From Confluentibacter citreus (lineage in GTDB: Bacteria > Bacteroidota > Bacteroidia > Flavobacteriales > Flavobacteriaceae), in the NCBI RefSeq assembly GCF_002807055.1, contig NZ_NIXN01000003.1:186001-250000 (forward strand): DNA of 64,000 bases. The letters are read 5' to 3'. Below the pieces are notes generated by a model. The model was not told the origin of the DNA. It saw only the letters and a list, made by a program, of their open reading frames with translations, and ran no database searches. A program made the translations under genes and the position numbers. Below, piece after piece: positions 24,137-32,943 of this stretch. Numbering within the stretch: position 1 is the first letter of the stretch; each line of letters starts with the position of its first letter.

Positions 24137-24472
24137 TTAGCTTACCGTGCTTCCATTTGCAACTTTTATTTCTGGATTTAAAAGCACAACATCTTTTCCA
24201 TTTACGGCACCAAGCACCAAACACTCACTCATAAATTTGGCGATTTGCTTTTTAGGGAAATTAACAATGGCAACAATTTGCCTATTTAGTAAATCTTCCT
24301 TTTTATACAAAGTTGTTATTTGAGCAGACGATTTTTTAATCCCTAATTGCCCAAAATCAATCGTTAATTGGTAAGCAGGATTTTTGGCTTCAGGAAAATC
24401 ATTCACTTCAACAATGGTTCCCACACGTAAATCTATTTTAGTAAAATCTTCAAAAGTAATTATATCATTCAT
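24137..24472 (-). CDS. csaA: CsaA-type tRNA-binding domain protein
   Basis: 111 residues forming one OB-fold tRNA-binding domain. FTKIDLRVGTIVEVNDFPEA at the N-terminus and the C-terminal VLGAVNGKDVVLLNPE are family signatures, and the length matches CsaA. Homologues in Bacillus were described as secretion chaperones and resemble the C-terminal tRNA-binding domain of methionyl-tRNA synthetase. It is a single gene, divergent from the thioredoxin-fold gene by 111 bases. Confidence 0.92.
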   Translation of the reverse strand: MNDIITFEDFTKIDLRVGTIVEVNDFPEAKNPAYQLTIDFGQLGIKKSSAQITTLYKKEDLLNRQIVAIVNFPKKQIAKFMSECLVLGAVNGKDVVLLNPEIKVANGSTVS

Positions 24473-24583
24473 CCGTTCAAATTAACATATTTTCAATGGT
24501 CATATACAAGCCTATTTAAAATGTTTTAGGCATTTCATTTTTTAAAAATACAAATTATCCCGAACTTTGAAAAAACGTTTATT

Positions 24584-25147
24584 ATGGCAAATACGCCTTC
24601 AAATATGCTGCCTTTAGGGACTTTGGCCCCTGGTTTCAATTTGTTAGATACAGTAAGTGATACCCATTTGAGTTTACAAAATCTAAAAGGTGAACGTGGA
24701 ACAGTTATTATGTTCATCTGCAACCACTGTCCCTTTGTACTTCATATAAACCATCAATTGGTTAAAACAGCCCTCGATTATTCAAAAAAAGGGATATCCT
24801 TTATAGCGATTTCAAGTAATGATGTTATTAACTATCCGCAAGATGGCCCTGATAAGATGAAGGTTCACGCCAAAAATGAACACTATCCATTTCCTTATTT
24901 ATATGATGAAAGTCAAAATGTCGCCAAAGCCTATGATGCGGCCTGCACGCCAGACATCTATCTTTTTAATGGGGATTTAAAATTAGTTTACAGAGGGCAA
25001 ATAGACGATTCCAGACCTGGAAATGGCATTGCTGTTACAGGACACAATTTGCGACATGCCTTAGATTGTTTGCTTGAAAATAAAGAAAATACCAGATTAC
25101 AAAAACCAAGTATCGGCTGCAATATTAAGTGGAAAGTGCCGTCATAG
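24584..25147 (+). CDS. Thioredoxin-fold/redoxin protein with CNHC motif
   Basis: 187 residues. The redoxin fold starts LGTLAPGFNLLDT, and the active-site motif is FICNHCPFV (Cys46, Cys49), as in the AhpC/TSA-like family seen across Bacteroidota and cyanobacteria. CTPDIYLFNGDLKLVYRGQIDDSRPGN is the conserved cis-Pro region. No signal peptide is present, so it is cytosolic. It is probably a thiol peroxidase or disulfide reductase; substrate unknown. It overlaps the convergent acetyltransferase gene by six bases. Confidence 0.88.
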   Translation: MANTPSNMLPLGTLAPGFNLLDTVSDTHLSLQNLKGERGTVIMFICNHCPFVLHINHQLVKTALDYSKKGISFIAISSNDVINYPQDGPDKMKVHAKNEHYPFPYLYDESQNVAKAYDAACTPDIYLFNGDLKLVYRGQIDDSRPGNGIAVTGHNLRHALDCLLENKENTRLQKPSIGCNIKWKVPS

Positions 25148-25624
25148 TATCAATTCCCAAAAACCTACGTCGAGCCATTTATTAAACTTAAATCCAACTT
25201 CCTTAAAGTGTGCCACTTGTTTAAAACCGAGTTTTTCATGCAGCCGCACGCTGGCATCATTTGGTAAGGTGAGTCCACCAATAATGGCATGGTAGTTTTG
25301 GTCCTTTAATGTTTTCAAAAGTTCTATATACAATGCACTTCCTATCTGCCTTCCTTGTACATCATGCTTTAAATAAATCGTGGTTTCAACAGTATGTTTA
25401 TAAGCTGGTTTTTGCCTAAACATATTGGCATAAGCATAACCCAAAATATGATGATCTTCTTCAAAAACAATAAAAGGATACTGACTGGATATGGTTTCTA
25501 TACGCTCTTTAAAATCCTGTTCAGAAAAAGGAATTTGATCAAAAGTAACAATGGAATTAAGCACATAATAGTTGTAAATATCAACTATTTGTTTGGCATC
25601 GTGTATGTTTACATTTCTTATCAT
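25142..25624 (-). CDS. GNAT N-acetyltransferase, phosphinothricin-acetyltransferase-like
   Basis: 160 residues. It begins MIRNVNIHDAKQIVDIYNYYV and has the acetyl-CoA loop GRQIGSALY and the downstream NDASVRLHEKLGFKQV, all typical of the PAT/YncA subgroup of GNAT enzymes. Members acetylate methionine sulfone/sulfoximine or phosphinothricin-like amines; the natural substrate here is unknown. It lies ten bases downstream of the DinB-like gene on the same strand, so the two may be co-transcribed. Confidence 0.9.
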   Translation of the reverse strand: MIRNVNIHDAKQIVDIYNYYVLNSIVTFDQIPFSEQDFKERIETISSQYPFIVFEEDHHILGYAYANMFRQKPAYKHTVETTIYLKHDVQGRQIGSALYIELLKTLKDQNYHAIIGGLTLPNDASVRLHEKLGFKQVAHFKEVGFKFNKWLDVGFWELIL

Positions 25625-25633
25625 ATTTTACAG

Positions 25634-26179
25634 TTACAACCAATTGTTTCGTTTCAAGAGATTTTCGATATGTGTGTAATGATGGTTGCTATGCCAAGCA
25701 TAAAGACCAATATTTCGCTTTAAAGAAACCTCATTTTTAGTTTCTGGATGTATAAAGCATTTGTTTAAATCTTCATCAGATAATCTTTTCAATAAATAAA
25801 CCAATTTAAAATGAATGGCTTTTAAATGTTGTAAAGACATCTCTATGGGTGCGGATTTAGAATCTATTAATGCTGCCCATTTATCTTCGTAATACGCTTT
25901 AATAAGAGGTTTATCTTCTGTTAAAGCCCATTTAAAACGCGTGTAACTATGATGGTGGCTATCGGACAGATGATGAACGGTTTGCCTAACAGTCCAACCG
26001 CCTGGCCTATAAGGTGTATCTAATTGTTCCTCTGATATTTTTTTTACCAGACGCTCTAATTTTTCAGGAAAGTACTCTAATATTGAAATACAATTATCAA
26101 TATATTCTTGTGTTACATTCTCTGGGAAAATAAATTTACCAATTGGATATTTTAATGTTTCTAGTTCATTGTTTGTCAT
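25634..26179 (-). CDS. DinB/YfiT-type metal-dependent hydrolase-like protein
   Basis: 181 residues from ATG 26179 (MTNNELETLKYPIGKF). The frame extends seven codons further to 26200, but that would run into the terminator at 26191-26216. Metal-ligand histidines are in VRQTVHHLSDSHHH and LYAWHSNHHYTHI, the arrangement of the DinB/YfiT four-helix fold. YfiT-type proteins include bacillithiol transferases and putative hydrolases; the thiol used in this organism is not shown. A GNAT gene follows directly. Confidence 0.88.
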   Translation of the reverse strand: MTNNELETLKYPIGKFIFPENVTQEYIDNCISILEYFPEKLERLVKKISEEQLDTPYRPGGWTVRQTVHHLSDSHHHSYTRFKWALTEDKPLIKAYYEDKWAALIDSKSAPIEMSLQHLKAIHFKLVYLLKRLSDEDLNKCFIHPETKNEVSLKRNIGLYAWHSNHHYTHIENLLKRNNWL

Positions 26180-26190
26180 ATATAAATATA

Positions 26191-26216
26191 AAAAAAGCAC
26201 TTAATATATAAGTGCT
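26191..26216 (-). terminator. Terminator of the PPIase gene
   Basis: Stem AGCACTTA/TAAGTGCT (26196-26203 with 26209-26216), five-base loop; on the minus strand it is followed by six to seven T. It lies 28 bases beyond the PPIase stop and just upstream of the YfiT-like start. Confidence 0.85.
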
Positions 26217-26243
26217 TAGAATAGTATTTAAAAAAAAGATTTT

Positions 26244-27176
26244 TTACTTAACAGAGACCAATTCAACATCAAAAATCAGGGTTGCATTGGGTGGAATAAC
26301 GCCGCCTGCGCCTGCGCTTCCATAAGCCAAATCGCTTGGTATTACAAAACGGGCTTTATCGCCCACTTTAAGTAATCCAACACCTTCATCCCAACCTGGA
26401 ATCACTTGGCCAACTCCTAAAGCAAAATCGATAGGTTCATTGCGTTTATATGAAGAGTCGAACACCGTTCCGTCCGCTAATTGCCCTTTATAATGAACGG
26501 ATACTTTTTTACCTTTTTCGGCTTTTGCACCATCTCCTTTTTGAATGATTTGATAACGTAACCCGCTAGATGTTTTACTAAAACCAGCCGCTAATTTCTC
26601 CAATTCTGCTTCAGATTTCGCTTTCTCTGCTGCTATTTTTTTTTGTCTGGAACCTTCAAAAGTTCTAAAAGCTTCAACCGCATTAAAGGCATCAGCTTCC
26701 GCTCCTACTCTAACTATTTCTAAACTGTCAATAACATCCCCTTGTGCAATCGCATCAACAACATCTTGACCAGATACTACTTTACCAAAAACGGTGTGTT
26801 TACCATTCAACCAAGCTGTTTCTATATGTGTAATGAAAAATTGGCTCCCATTTGTGCCAGGACCTGCATTTGCCATGGACAAAACTCCTGGTCCATCATG
26901 TTTTAAGTCTGGGTGAAACTCGTCATCAAATTTGTAACCTGGCCCACCAGCACCAGACCCTTGTGGACATCCACCTTGAATCATAAAATCTGGAATAACT
27001 CTGTGGAATTTCAATCCATCATAATAAGGTTTTCCTTGTGGTTTTACTTTGTTTTCTAAATTTCCTTCAGCTAAAGCAACAAAGTTACCAACCGTTCCTG
27101 GTGTTTTTTTATATTCTAAGGCAACAAGTATGTCTCCTTTAGTCGTGTTGAATTTTGCGTATAAACCGTCTTTCAT
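26244..27176 (-). CDS. Dual-domain peptidylprolyl isomerase (cyclophilin-FKBP fusion)
   Basis: 310 residues. Residues ~1-165 are a cyclophilin ([37 protein letters not shown]). After a Lys/Glu-rich helical linker (~170-195), residues ~200-310 are an FKBP domain ([46 protein letters not shown]). The architecture equals the CFBP chimera described in Flavobacterium johnsoniae. No signal peptide is present, so it is a cytosolic folding catalyst. A -7 box is at 27199-27206 and a terminator at 26191-26216, so it is monocistronic. Confidence 0.95.
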   Translation of the reverse strand: MKDGLYAKFNTTKGDILVALEYKKTPGTVGNFVALAEGNLENKVKPQGKPYYDGLKFHRVIPDFMIQGGCPQGSGAGGPGYKFDDEFHPDLKHDGPGVLSMANAGPGTNGSQFFITHIETAWLNGKHTVFGKVVSGQDVVDAIAQGDVIDSLEIVRVGAEADAFNAVEAFRTFEGSRQKKIAAEKAKSEAELEKLAAGFSKTSSGLRYQIIQKGDGAKAEKGKKVSVHYKGQLADGTVFDSSYKRNEPIDFALGVGQVIPGWDEGVGLLKVGDKARFVIPSDLAYGSAGAGGVIPPNATLIFDVELVSVK

Positions 27177-27198
27177 GGTATTCGTTTTTAATGAAGCG

Positions 27199-27206
27199 CA
27201 AAGATA
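27199..27206 (-). promoter_or_regulatory. Bacteroidota -7 box upstream of the PPIase gene
   Basis: The minus strand reads TATCTTTG, 22 bases before the ATG at 27176. No TTG is found at the standard spacing. Confidence 0.5.
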
Positions 27207-27323
27207 ACAAGGATTTACGAATTAAGATTTACGATTTATGATTTTTTGTGGCAGAAGAAAACGGCATAGTAAAGACCAATGACTGAAGACCGATAACTGA
27301 AGAAAGAAATATAAAGTCAAAAA

Positions 27324-27383
27324 CTTTTAACTTTTAACTTTTAACTTTTAACTTTTAACTTTTAACTTTTAACTTTTAACTTA
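27324..27383. repeat. Heptamer tandem repeat (CTTTTAA)n beside recQ
   Basis: Eight perfect head-to-tail copies of CTTTTAA (27324-27379) plus a partial copy. They end just before the recQ stop codon at 27388. The tract lies in the 3' flank of recQ and could change copy number by slippage. No function is known to me. Confidence 0.9.
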
Positions 27384-27387
27384 AAAA

Positions 27388-29592
27388 TTAATTAGCTACT
27401 TCACTTATAAACTTGATTCTATAAAGGCGAAGCTCATCATCATCATATTCGCCATCAAATTCTTTAATGGCAACATCAATGGCATCTGATTGTGATTCCA
27501 TAAAATAATCATGAATTTCTTCTTGTTGGTCTTCATCCAGAATATCATCAATCCAATACGTAATATTCAATTTGGTACCAGAATAGACAATGGCTTCCAT
27601 TTCTTTAATGAACTCTTGCATAGACATACCTTTAGATGAAGCAATATCATTAAGCGGTAATTTTCTATCTATATTTTGAATGATGAATAATTTGTTGGCA
27701 GAATTGCTTCCGGTTGATTTCACAACCAAATCGTCCGGTCTTAAAATATCATTTTCTTCAACATATTTAGCAATAAGTTCCACAAAGTCTTTCCCGTACT
27801 TTTTAGCTTTTCCATCACCTACACCGTGTACATTTGCTAATTCGGTTAAATTTATGGGATATTTTAATGCCATATCTTCTAACGAAGGGTCTTGGAAAAT
27901 AACAAAAGGTGGTACGCCTAATTTTTTGGCATTCTTTTTACGTAAATCCTTAAGCATGCCCATTAAAACCTCATCAGCCGAAAGTCCGACCGTTTTTGCC
28001 GACGTTACAATACTTCCATCTTCTTGTTCACCATCAAAAATATGGTCTTCGGTCATCATAAAGGATTCAGGTTTTTTAATAAATGCTTTCCCTTTCTCGT
28101 TTAGTTTAATAACACCGTAAGTTTCTATATCTTTTTTTAGATAACCCGCAACCAATAATTGCCTAAGCAATGCCATCCAATATTTATTGTCTTTATGATT
28201 TCCTTTACCAAAAAAGGGCTGCTCGTCTGTTTTATGGGATTTAATAAGGGCATTTTCTTTCCCAATAACAACATTAACCAAGTCTTTAGACTTGTATTTT
28301 TCATTGGTCTTTTTGATAGTTTCCAAAATAAACTTAGCATCGTCTTGAGCTTCATGTTGCTTTTTGGGGTGACGGACATTATCGTCCATATCCCCGCCTT
28401 CACCAGTTTCATTATCAAATTCTTCACCAAAATAATGAAGGATAAACTTTCTTCTGGAAATGGATGTTTCTGCAAAAGCAACCACTTCTTGTAACAAGGC
28501 CTGACCTATTTCTTGTTCCGCGACTGGTTTTCCCGACATGAATTTTTCCAACTTTTCAATGTCCTTATAGGAATAATAAGCCAAACAATGACCTTCTCCA
28601 CCATCACGACCAGCTCTACCCGTTTCTTGATAATAACTTTCTATACTTTTTGGAATATCATGATGGATTACAAAACGAACATCTGGTTTGTCAATACCCA
28701 TTCCAAAAGCGATGGTTGCCACTACGACATCAACATCTTCCATTAGAAATTTATCTTGATGGCTTGTTCGTGTCTTTGCATCTAACCCAGCATGATAAGG
28801 CACGGCTTTAATACCGTTAACTTGAAGCACCTGCGCTAATTCTTCAACACGCTTTCTGCTTAAACAATATATAATCCCTGATTTGCCGGAATTTTGTTTT
28901 ATAAAACGTATAATATCAGCATCTACATTTTTTGTTTTTGGGCGTACTTCATAATACAAATTAGGTCTGTTAAATGACGCTTTAAATGTTTTTGCATTAG
29001 GAATCCCAAGATTTTTTAAGACATCTTCCTGAACTTTAGGCGTTGCTGTGGCTGTTAAACCAATAATAGGAATGTTATCTCCTATTCTGCCAATAATTTG
29101 TTTTAAGTTTCTATATTCTGGTCTAAAATCGTGTCCCCATTCACTAATACAATGTGCTTCGTCAACAGCCATGAAAGACACTTTTACCGAACGTAAAAAA
29201 TCCACATTTTCATCTTTTGTCAACGATTCTGGGGCCACATATAATAATTTGGTAATACCATTTTTTATGTCCTCCTTAACACGCTTTACTTCGGTTTTGT
29301 TAAGTGACGAATTTAATACGTGCGCAATGCCTTCTTCGTTTGAAATGCCTCTTATGGCATCCACTTGATTTTTCATCAAGGCAATTAACGGTGATACTAC
29401 AATAGCTGTCCCTTCCTGCATCAATGCCGGCAACTGATAGCAAAGCGACTTGCCACCTCCTGTTGGCATGATAACAAATGTATTATTCCCTGACAATATG
29501 CTTTCAATAACGGCTTCTTGAAGACCCTTAAATTTACCAAAGCCAAAATATTTTTTTAATGCAGCTTGCAAATCACTTTTTGTTATTAACAT
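27388..29592 (-). CDS. recQ: ATP-dependent DNA helicase RecQ
   Basis: 734 residues. Helicase motifs: Walker A MPTGGGKSL (residues 42-50), DEAH box at 144-147, SAT-like TATATPKVQ, and motif VI QETGRAGRDG. The RQC region follows, but the zinc-binding cysteines of E. coli RecQ are absent: SISRRKFILHYFGEEF has Ser379 where Cys is expected and the CxxCxxC segment is replaced by acidic residues. An HRDC domain covers ~545-615, then an acidic C-terminal extension of ~115 residues. It unwinds recombination and stalled-fork intermediates. A minus-strand -7 box (TAATTTTG) lies at 29696-29703. Confidence 0.95.
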   Translation of the reverse strand: MLITKSDLQAALKKYFGFGKFKGLQEAVIESILSGNNTFVIMPTGGGKSLCYQLPALMQEGTAIVVSPLIALMKNQVDAIRGISNEEGIAHVLNSSLNKTEVKRVKEDIKNGITKLLYVAPESLTKDENVDFLRSVKVSFMAVDEAHCISEWGHDFRPEYRNLKQIIGRIGDNIPIIGLTATATPKVQEDVLKNLGIPNAKTFKASFNRPNLYYEVRPKTKNVDADIIRFIKQNSGKSGIIYCLSRKRVEELAQVLQVNGIKAVPYHAGLDAKTRTSHQDKFLMEDVDVVVATIAFGMGIDKPDVRFVIHHDIPKSIESYYQETGRAGRDGGEGHCLAYYSYKDIEKLEKFMSGKPVAEQEIGQALLQEVVAFAETSISRRKFILHYFGEEFDNETGEGGDMDDNVRHPKKQHEAQDDAKFILETIKKTNEKYKSKDLVNVVIGKENALIKSHKTDEQPFFGKGNHKDNKYWMALLRQLLVAGYLKKDIETYGVIKLNEKGKAFIKKPESFMMTEDHIFDGEQEDGSIVTSAKTVGLSADEVLMGMLKDLRKKNAKKLGVPPFVIFQDPSLEDMALKYPINLTELANVHGVGDGKAKKYGKDFVELIAKYVEENDILRPDDLVVKSTGSNSANKLFIIQNIDRKLPLNDIASSKGMSMQEFIKEMEAIVYSGTKLNITYWIDDILDEDQQEEIHDYFMESQSDAIDVAIKEFDGEYDDDELRLYRIKFISEVAN

Positions 29593-29653
29593 GAACGGTA
29601 TAAAAACTTAATTTAAATAAAAACACAAATCGAATAATTAATTTAATTGTGTG

Positions 29654-29685
29654 TTGAGAGAACCCTCATTTTTTCGTTAGTTTTG
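29654..29685 (+). promoter_or_regulatory. Promoter of the kdsD-tatC operon
   Basis: TTG (29654-29656), 21 bases, then TAGTTTTG (29678-29685) match the phylum's promoter. The leader to the kdsD start would be ~88 bases. Confidence 0.55.
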
Positions 29686-29695
29686 TAACGATTAT

Positions 29696-29703
29696 CAAAA
29701 TTA
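29696..29703 (-). promoter_or_regulatory. Bacteroidota -7 box upstream of recQ
   Basis: The minus strand reads TAATTTTG about 104 bases before the recQ ATG. No TTG is seen at the standard spacing. Confidence 0.3.
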
Positions 29704-29777
29704 AGATAAAACCTAATCTGATTATCATTAAAGATAATAAAATCTTTAAAAGCATCAATCAAAATAAATAATAAATT

Positions 29778-30743
29778 TTGAAAAACATAAATTCTATTAT
29801 TGCTACTGCTATACAGACTATTAACATGGAAGGGGATGCTATATTGAATCTTTCCAATCTTATTGATGATGAGTTTGCTGAGGCTGTACAACACATTTAT
29901 AACTCAAAAGGCCGTCTTATTATAACAGGTGTTGGTAAAAGCGCCATTATTGCCAATAAAATTGTAGCAACGCTCAATTCCACAGGAACGCCTTCGGTTT
30001 TTATGCATGCCGCCGATGCTATACATGGTGATTTAGGGCTTATCCTTAAAGACGATATTGTGGTTTGTATTTCCAAAAGTGGTAATACGGCCGAAATTAA
30101 AGTACTTATTCCACTGATTAAAAGTGCCAAAAATAAAATAATTGCCATAACCGGACGTAAAGATTCCTTTTTAGGTGAACAGGCTGATTATGTTCTGAAT
30201 TCTTATGTAGAAAAAGAAGCGTGTCCTAACAATTTAGCACCTACCACAAGTACTACCGCTCAATTGGTAATAGGCGATGCCCTTGCGATTTGCTTATTGG
30301 AACTGCGTGGATTTTCCAGTAATGATTTTGCAAAATACCATCCTGGCGGTGCTTTGGGCAAACGATTATATTTAAGAGTTGAAGACATATCATCCGTAAA
30401 TTTGAAGCCTAAGGTTTTTAAAGAAACTGGCATGAAAGATATCATTATTGAAATGACAGAAAAAATGCTCGGTGTCACTGCGGTTGTTGAAAACGATGAA
30501 ATTATTGGGATTATAACGGATGGTGATTTACGACGTATGCTAAGTAAGGTTGATGATTTTTTAGCGCTAACAGCTCTAGATATTATGAGTAAAAATCCAA
30601 AACGTATACAGGCCAATGCTATGGCTTTGGAAGCTAAAGAAGTTATGGAAGTTTATGGCATTTCACAGTTACTTGTTGAAGATCATGGCAAATATGCAGG
30701 TGTAGTGCACTTACACGATTTAATAAAAGAAGGTATTATATAA
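29778..30743 (+). CDS. kdsD: Arabinose-5-phosphate isomerase (KdsD/KpsF family)
   Basis: 321 residues. An SIS isomerase domain covers ~30-165 (IITGVGKSAIIANKIVATLNS, HAADAIHGDLG, ISKSGNTAEI) and two CBS domains cover ~200-321 (IIGIITDGDLRRM). It converts ribulose-5-phosphate to arabinose-5-phosphate, the first step to Kdo for lipopolysaccharide. The start is TTG at 29778 because the first residues (MKNINSIIATAIQTIN) look family-like; the first ATG is 16 codons later at 29826. Its stop overlaps the tatC start (TAATG). lptB, also an LPS gene, lies further downstream. Confidence 0.94.
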   Translation: MKNINSIIATAIQTINMEGDAILNLSNLIDDEFAEAVQHIYNSKGRLIITGVGKSAIIANKIVATLNSTGTPSVFMHAADAIHGDLGLILKDDIVVCISKSGNTAEIKVLIPLIKSAKNKIIAITGRKDSFLGEQADYVLNSYVEKEACPNNLAPTTSTTAQLVIGDALAICLLELRGFSSNDFAKYHPGGALGKRLYLRVEDISSVNLKPKVFKETGMKDIIIEMTEKMLGVTAVVENDEIIGIITDGDLRRMLSKVDDFLALTALDIMSKNPKRIQANAMALEAKEVMEVYGISQLLVEDHGKYAGVVHLHDLIKEGII

Positions 30744-31567
30744 TGGCAAAAAAAAACATAAACGAGATGTCGTTTCTAGATCATCTCGAAGATTTAAGAT
30801 GGCATTTAATAAGAATTGTTATTGCTGTGGTGGTTACGGCTACTGCTGCTTTTTTCGCAAAGGGATTCATTTTTGATTTTCTGATTTTTGGCCCTTCAAA
30901 AACTGATTTTTACACTTATAAAATATTATGTGATTTATCTCAATATTTTGGCATGAACACTAGTTTTTGTTATGAAGAATTACCCTTTCGAATACAAAGT
31001 AGAACCATGTCTGGTCAGTTTTCCGCACATATTTGGGTTTCTATAACTGCAGGTTTTGTTATTGCTTTTCCTTATGTACTTTACGAACTATGGCGATTTA
31101 TAAGCCCTGCACTGCATGAAAACGAACGTAAACATTCCCGAGGTTTTATAATTGTAGCCTCTGGTCTGTTTTTTACAGGCGTTTTATTTGGATATTATAT
31201 TGTTTGCCCGTTATCCATTAATTTCTTGGGATCCTACCAAGTTAGTACGCAAGTTCATAATGATTTTGACTTAGACAGTTATATAAGCCTAGTAAGATCT
31301 TCCGTTATAGCAGCTGGTTTGGTATTTGAACTTCCCATTCTTATTTACTTTTTAACAAAAATAGGATTGGTAACTCCTGAGTTTTTAAAAAAATACAGGA
31401 AATATGCCTTAATAATTGTATTGGTTTTATCTGCCATCATCACCCCTCCAGATATTGCCAGTCAAATTATTGTTGCCATACCTATTCTCATTTTATATGA
31501 AGTGAGTATCTACATATCAAAAATTGTCATTAGAAATCAAAAAAGAAGAGAAAAGAAACTTGCCTAA
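30743..31567 (+). CDS. tatC: Sec-independent protein translocase TatC
   Basis: 274 residues with six membrane helices. The N-terminus EMSFLDHLEDLRWHLIRI is the signal-recognising TatC signature. RFISPALHENERKHSRG is the conserved first cytosolic/periplasmic loop segment. It is the receptor of the twin-arginine translocase for folded proteins in the inner membrane. It is translationally coupled to kdsD by a one-base overlap and is followed one base later by the CMD-family gene. Confidence 0.96.
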   Translation: MAKKNINEMSFLDHLEDLRWHLIRIVIAVVVTATAAFFAKGFIFDFLIFGPSKTDFYTYKILCDLSQYFGMNTSFCYEELPFRIQSRTMSGQFSAHIWVSITAGFVIAFPYVLYELWRFISPALHENERKHSRGFIIVASGLFFTGVLFGYYIVCPLSINFLGSYQVSTQVHNDFDLDSYISLVRSSVIAAGLVFELPILIYFLTKIGLVTPEFLKKYRKYALIIVLVLSAIITPPDIASQIIVAIPILILYEVSIYISKIVIRNQKRREKKLA

Positions 31568-31568
31568 T

Positions 31569-31913
31569 ATGATTAATGAATTCAATGAGTATCGTTCTAA
31601 AATGAATGATAAAATTCTAGCAGATAATAATAAGGTTATTAAACGCATTTTTAATTTAGATACCAATGCGTATACCGAAGGCGCATTAGATGTAAAAACC
31701 AAAGAGCTCTTAGGATTGGTGGCTTCGGCTGTTTTACGTTGCGACGATTGCGTGAAATATCATTTAGAAACCAGTTATAAATTAGGGCTGACCAAAAATG
31801 AAGTAGTAGAGGCCTTGAGTATCGCCACATTGGTTGGTGGCACTATTGTGATTCCACATTTAAGGCGTGCCTACGAGTTTTGGGATGCTTTAGAAGACCA
31901 GGACAAAAACTAA
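31569..31913 (+). CDS. Carboxymuconolactone decarboxylase (CMD/AhpD-like) family protein
   Basis: 114 residues from ATG 31569 (MINEFNEYRSKM), one base after the tatC stop; a frame beginning at 31524 would overlap tatC. The AhpD-type core ALLG/VASAVLRCDDCVKYHL has the CxxC-x2-His redox motif (CDDCVKYH), followed by NEVVEALSIATLVGG. Such small proteins act as alkylhydroperoxidase-like reductases or decarboxylases; the role is unknown. Context with tatC is conserved-looking but gives no functional clue. Confidence 0.9.
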   Translation: MINEFNEYRSKMNDKILADNNKVIKRIFNLDTNAYTEGALDVKTKELLGLVASAVLRCDDCVKYHLETSYKLGLTKNEVVEALSIATLVGGTIVIPHLRRAYEFWDALEDQDKN

Positions 31914-31976
31914 ATTAATTTACCTCCGCCAAAATAGTTATATGTTTTTGCTATTTTTAGCGTTTACAATACAGAT

Positions 31977-32717
31977 ATGATTTTAAGAGCTGACAATTTA
32001 ATGAAGTCCTATGGCGGACGAAAAGTAGTGAAGTCTGTTTCCTTGGAAGTAAACCAAGGAGAAATAGTTGGATTGTTAGGACCTAATGGTGCTGGTAAAA
32101 CCACGTCTTTTTACATGATTGTGGGTTTGATAAAACCCAATGGAGGCACTATTTATTTAGATGACAAGGAAATCACGAAATATCCCATGTACAAACGTGC
32201 CCAAAATGGGATTGGGTATTTAGCACAAGAAGCCTCTGTTTTTAGAAAATTAAGTATTGAAGATAATATATTAAGCGTGTTGCAACTCACAAAACTTACT
32301 AAGCAACAGCAACATGATAAAATGGAATCCTTAATTGAGGAATTTGGTTTAGGACATATCCGTAAAAGTAGAGGCGATTTATTGTCTGGTGGTGAACGTC
32401 GTCGTACCGAAATTGCACGTGCTTTGGCAACCGACCCCAGTTTTATTTTACTGGACGAACCTTTTGCTGGCGTAGACCCCGTGGCCGTTGAAGACATCCA
32501 ACGTATTGTGGCACAGTTAACCAAAAAAAATATAGGCATTTTAATTACAGACCACAACGTACAAGAAACACTCGCCATAACAGATAGAACCTATTTAATG
32601 TTTGAGGGCAGCATCTTAAAAGCGGGTGTGCCAGAAGAATTGGCCAATGATGAAATGGTGCGTAAAGTGTATTTGGGTCAGAATTTTGAACTTCGCAAAA
32701 AGAAGATACGGGAGTAG
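31977..32717 (+). CDS. lptB: LPS export ABC transporter ATP-binding protein LptB
   Basis: 246 residues, a stand-alone ABC ATPase of LptB length. Walker [18 protein letters not shown]-loop LAQEASVF, signature [15 protein letters not shown], Walker [14 protein letters not shown] and H-loop ITDHNV are present; the [11 protein letters not shown] and ERRRTEIAR stretches are diagnostic of LptB. With LptF/LptG it powers transport of lipopolysaccharide to the outer membrane. It is 63 bases downstream of the CMD gene, co-directional with kdsD. Confidence 0.96.
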   Translation: MILRADNLMKSYGGRKVVKSVSLEVNQGEIVGLLGPNGAGKTTSFYMIVGLIKPNGGTIYLDDKEITKYPMYKRAQNGIGYLAQEASVFRKLSIEDNILSVLQLTKLTKQQQHDKMESLIEEFGLGHIRKSRGDLLSGGERRRTEIARALATDPSFILLDEPFAGVDPVAVEDIQRIVAQLTKKNIGILITDHNVQETLAITDRTYLMFEGSILKAGVPEELANDEMVRKVYLGQNFELRKKKIRE

Positions 32718-32740
32718 ATAAGCGTTATTTTTATTTTGTC

Positions 32741-32760
32741 ATTCCTGCGTAGGCAGGAAT
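32741..32760. repeat. Dispersed palindrome ATTCCTGC-GTAG-GCAGGAAT (REP-like), copy 2
   Basis: It has the same 8-bp arms as the element at 2187-2206, with a different four-base loop. It lies 24 bases after the lptB stop. It may double as a transcript end for lptB. Confidence 0.75.
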
Positions 32761-32882
32761 AAACTAATTAAAAGTCCATCGTTTAAGTAAACCAATATAA
32801 CCTTCAGTTCCTAGAATTTAATTAATGTAAACTAAGGCCTGCCAGATTATAAATCTTAATTTATTTGCTACAAATCACAACA

Positions 32883-32928
32883 ATTAGCACGAATCAATTT
32901 GTGTGAATTTGTGTAATTCGTGGCTAAT
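32883..32928. repeat. Imperfect inverted repeat in the lptB-DUF808 spacer
   Basis: ATTAGCACGAAT (32883-32894) is complementary, with one extra base, to ATTCGTGGCTAAT (32916-32928). The 21-base centre contains a TTTGTGTGAATTTGTGT direct repeat. Followed by T (plus strand), it might terminate lptB readthrough, or be another dispersed element. Confidence 0.6.
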
Positions 32929-32943
32929 TTTTTAGAACCTGGA

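Noticed and set aside
27680-28120. 146-codon plus-strand open frame
   Set aside because: Antisense to the recQ HRDC region. Ser/Pro-rich shadow of the real gene.
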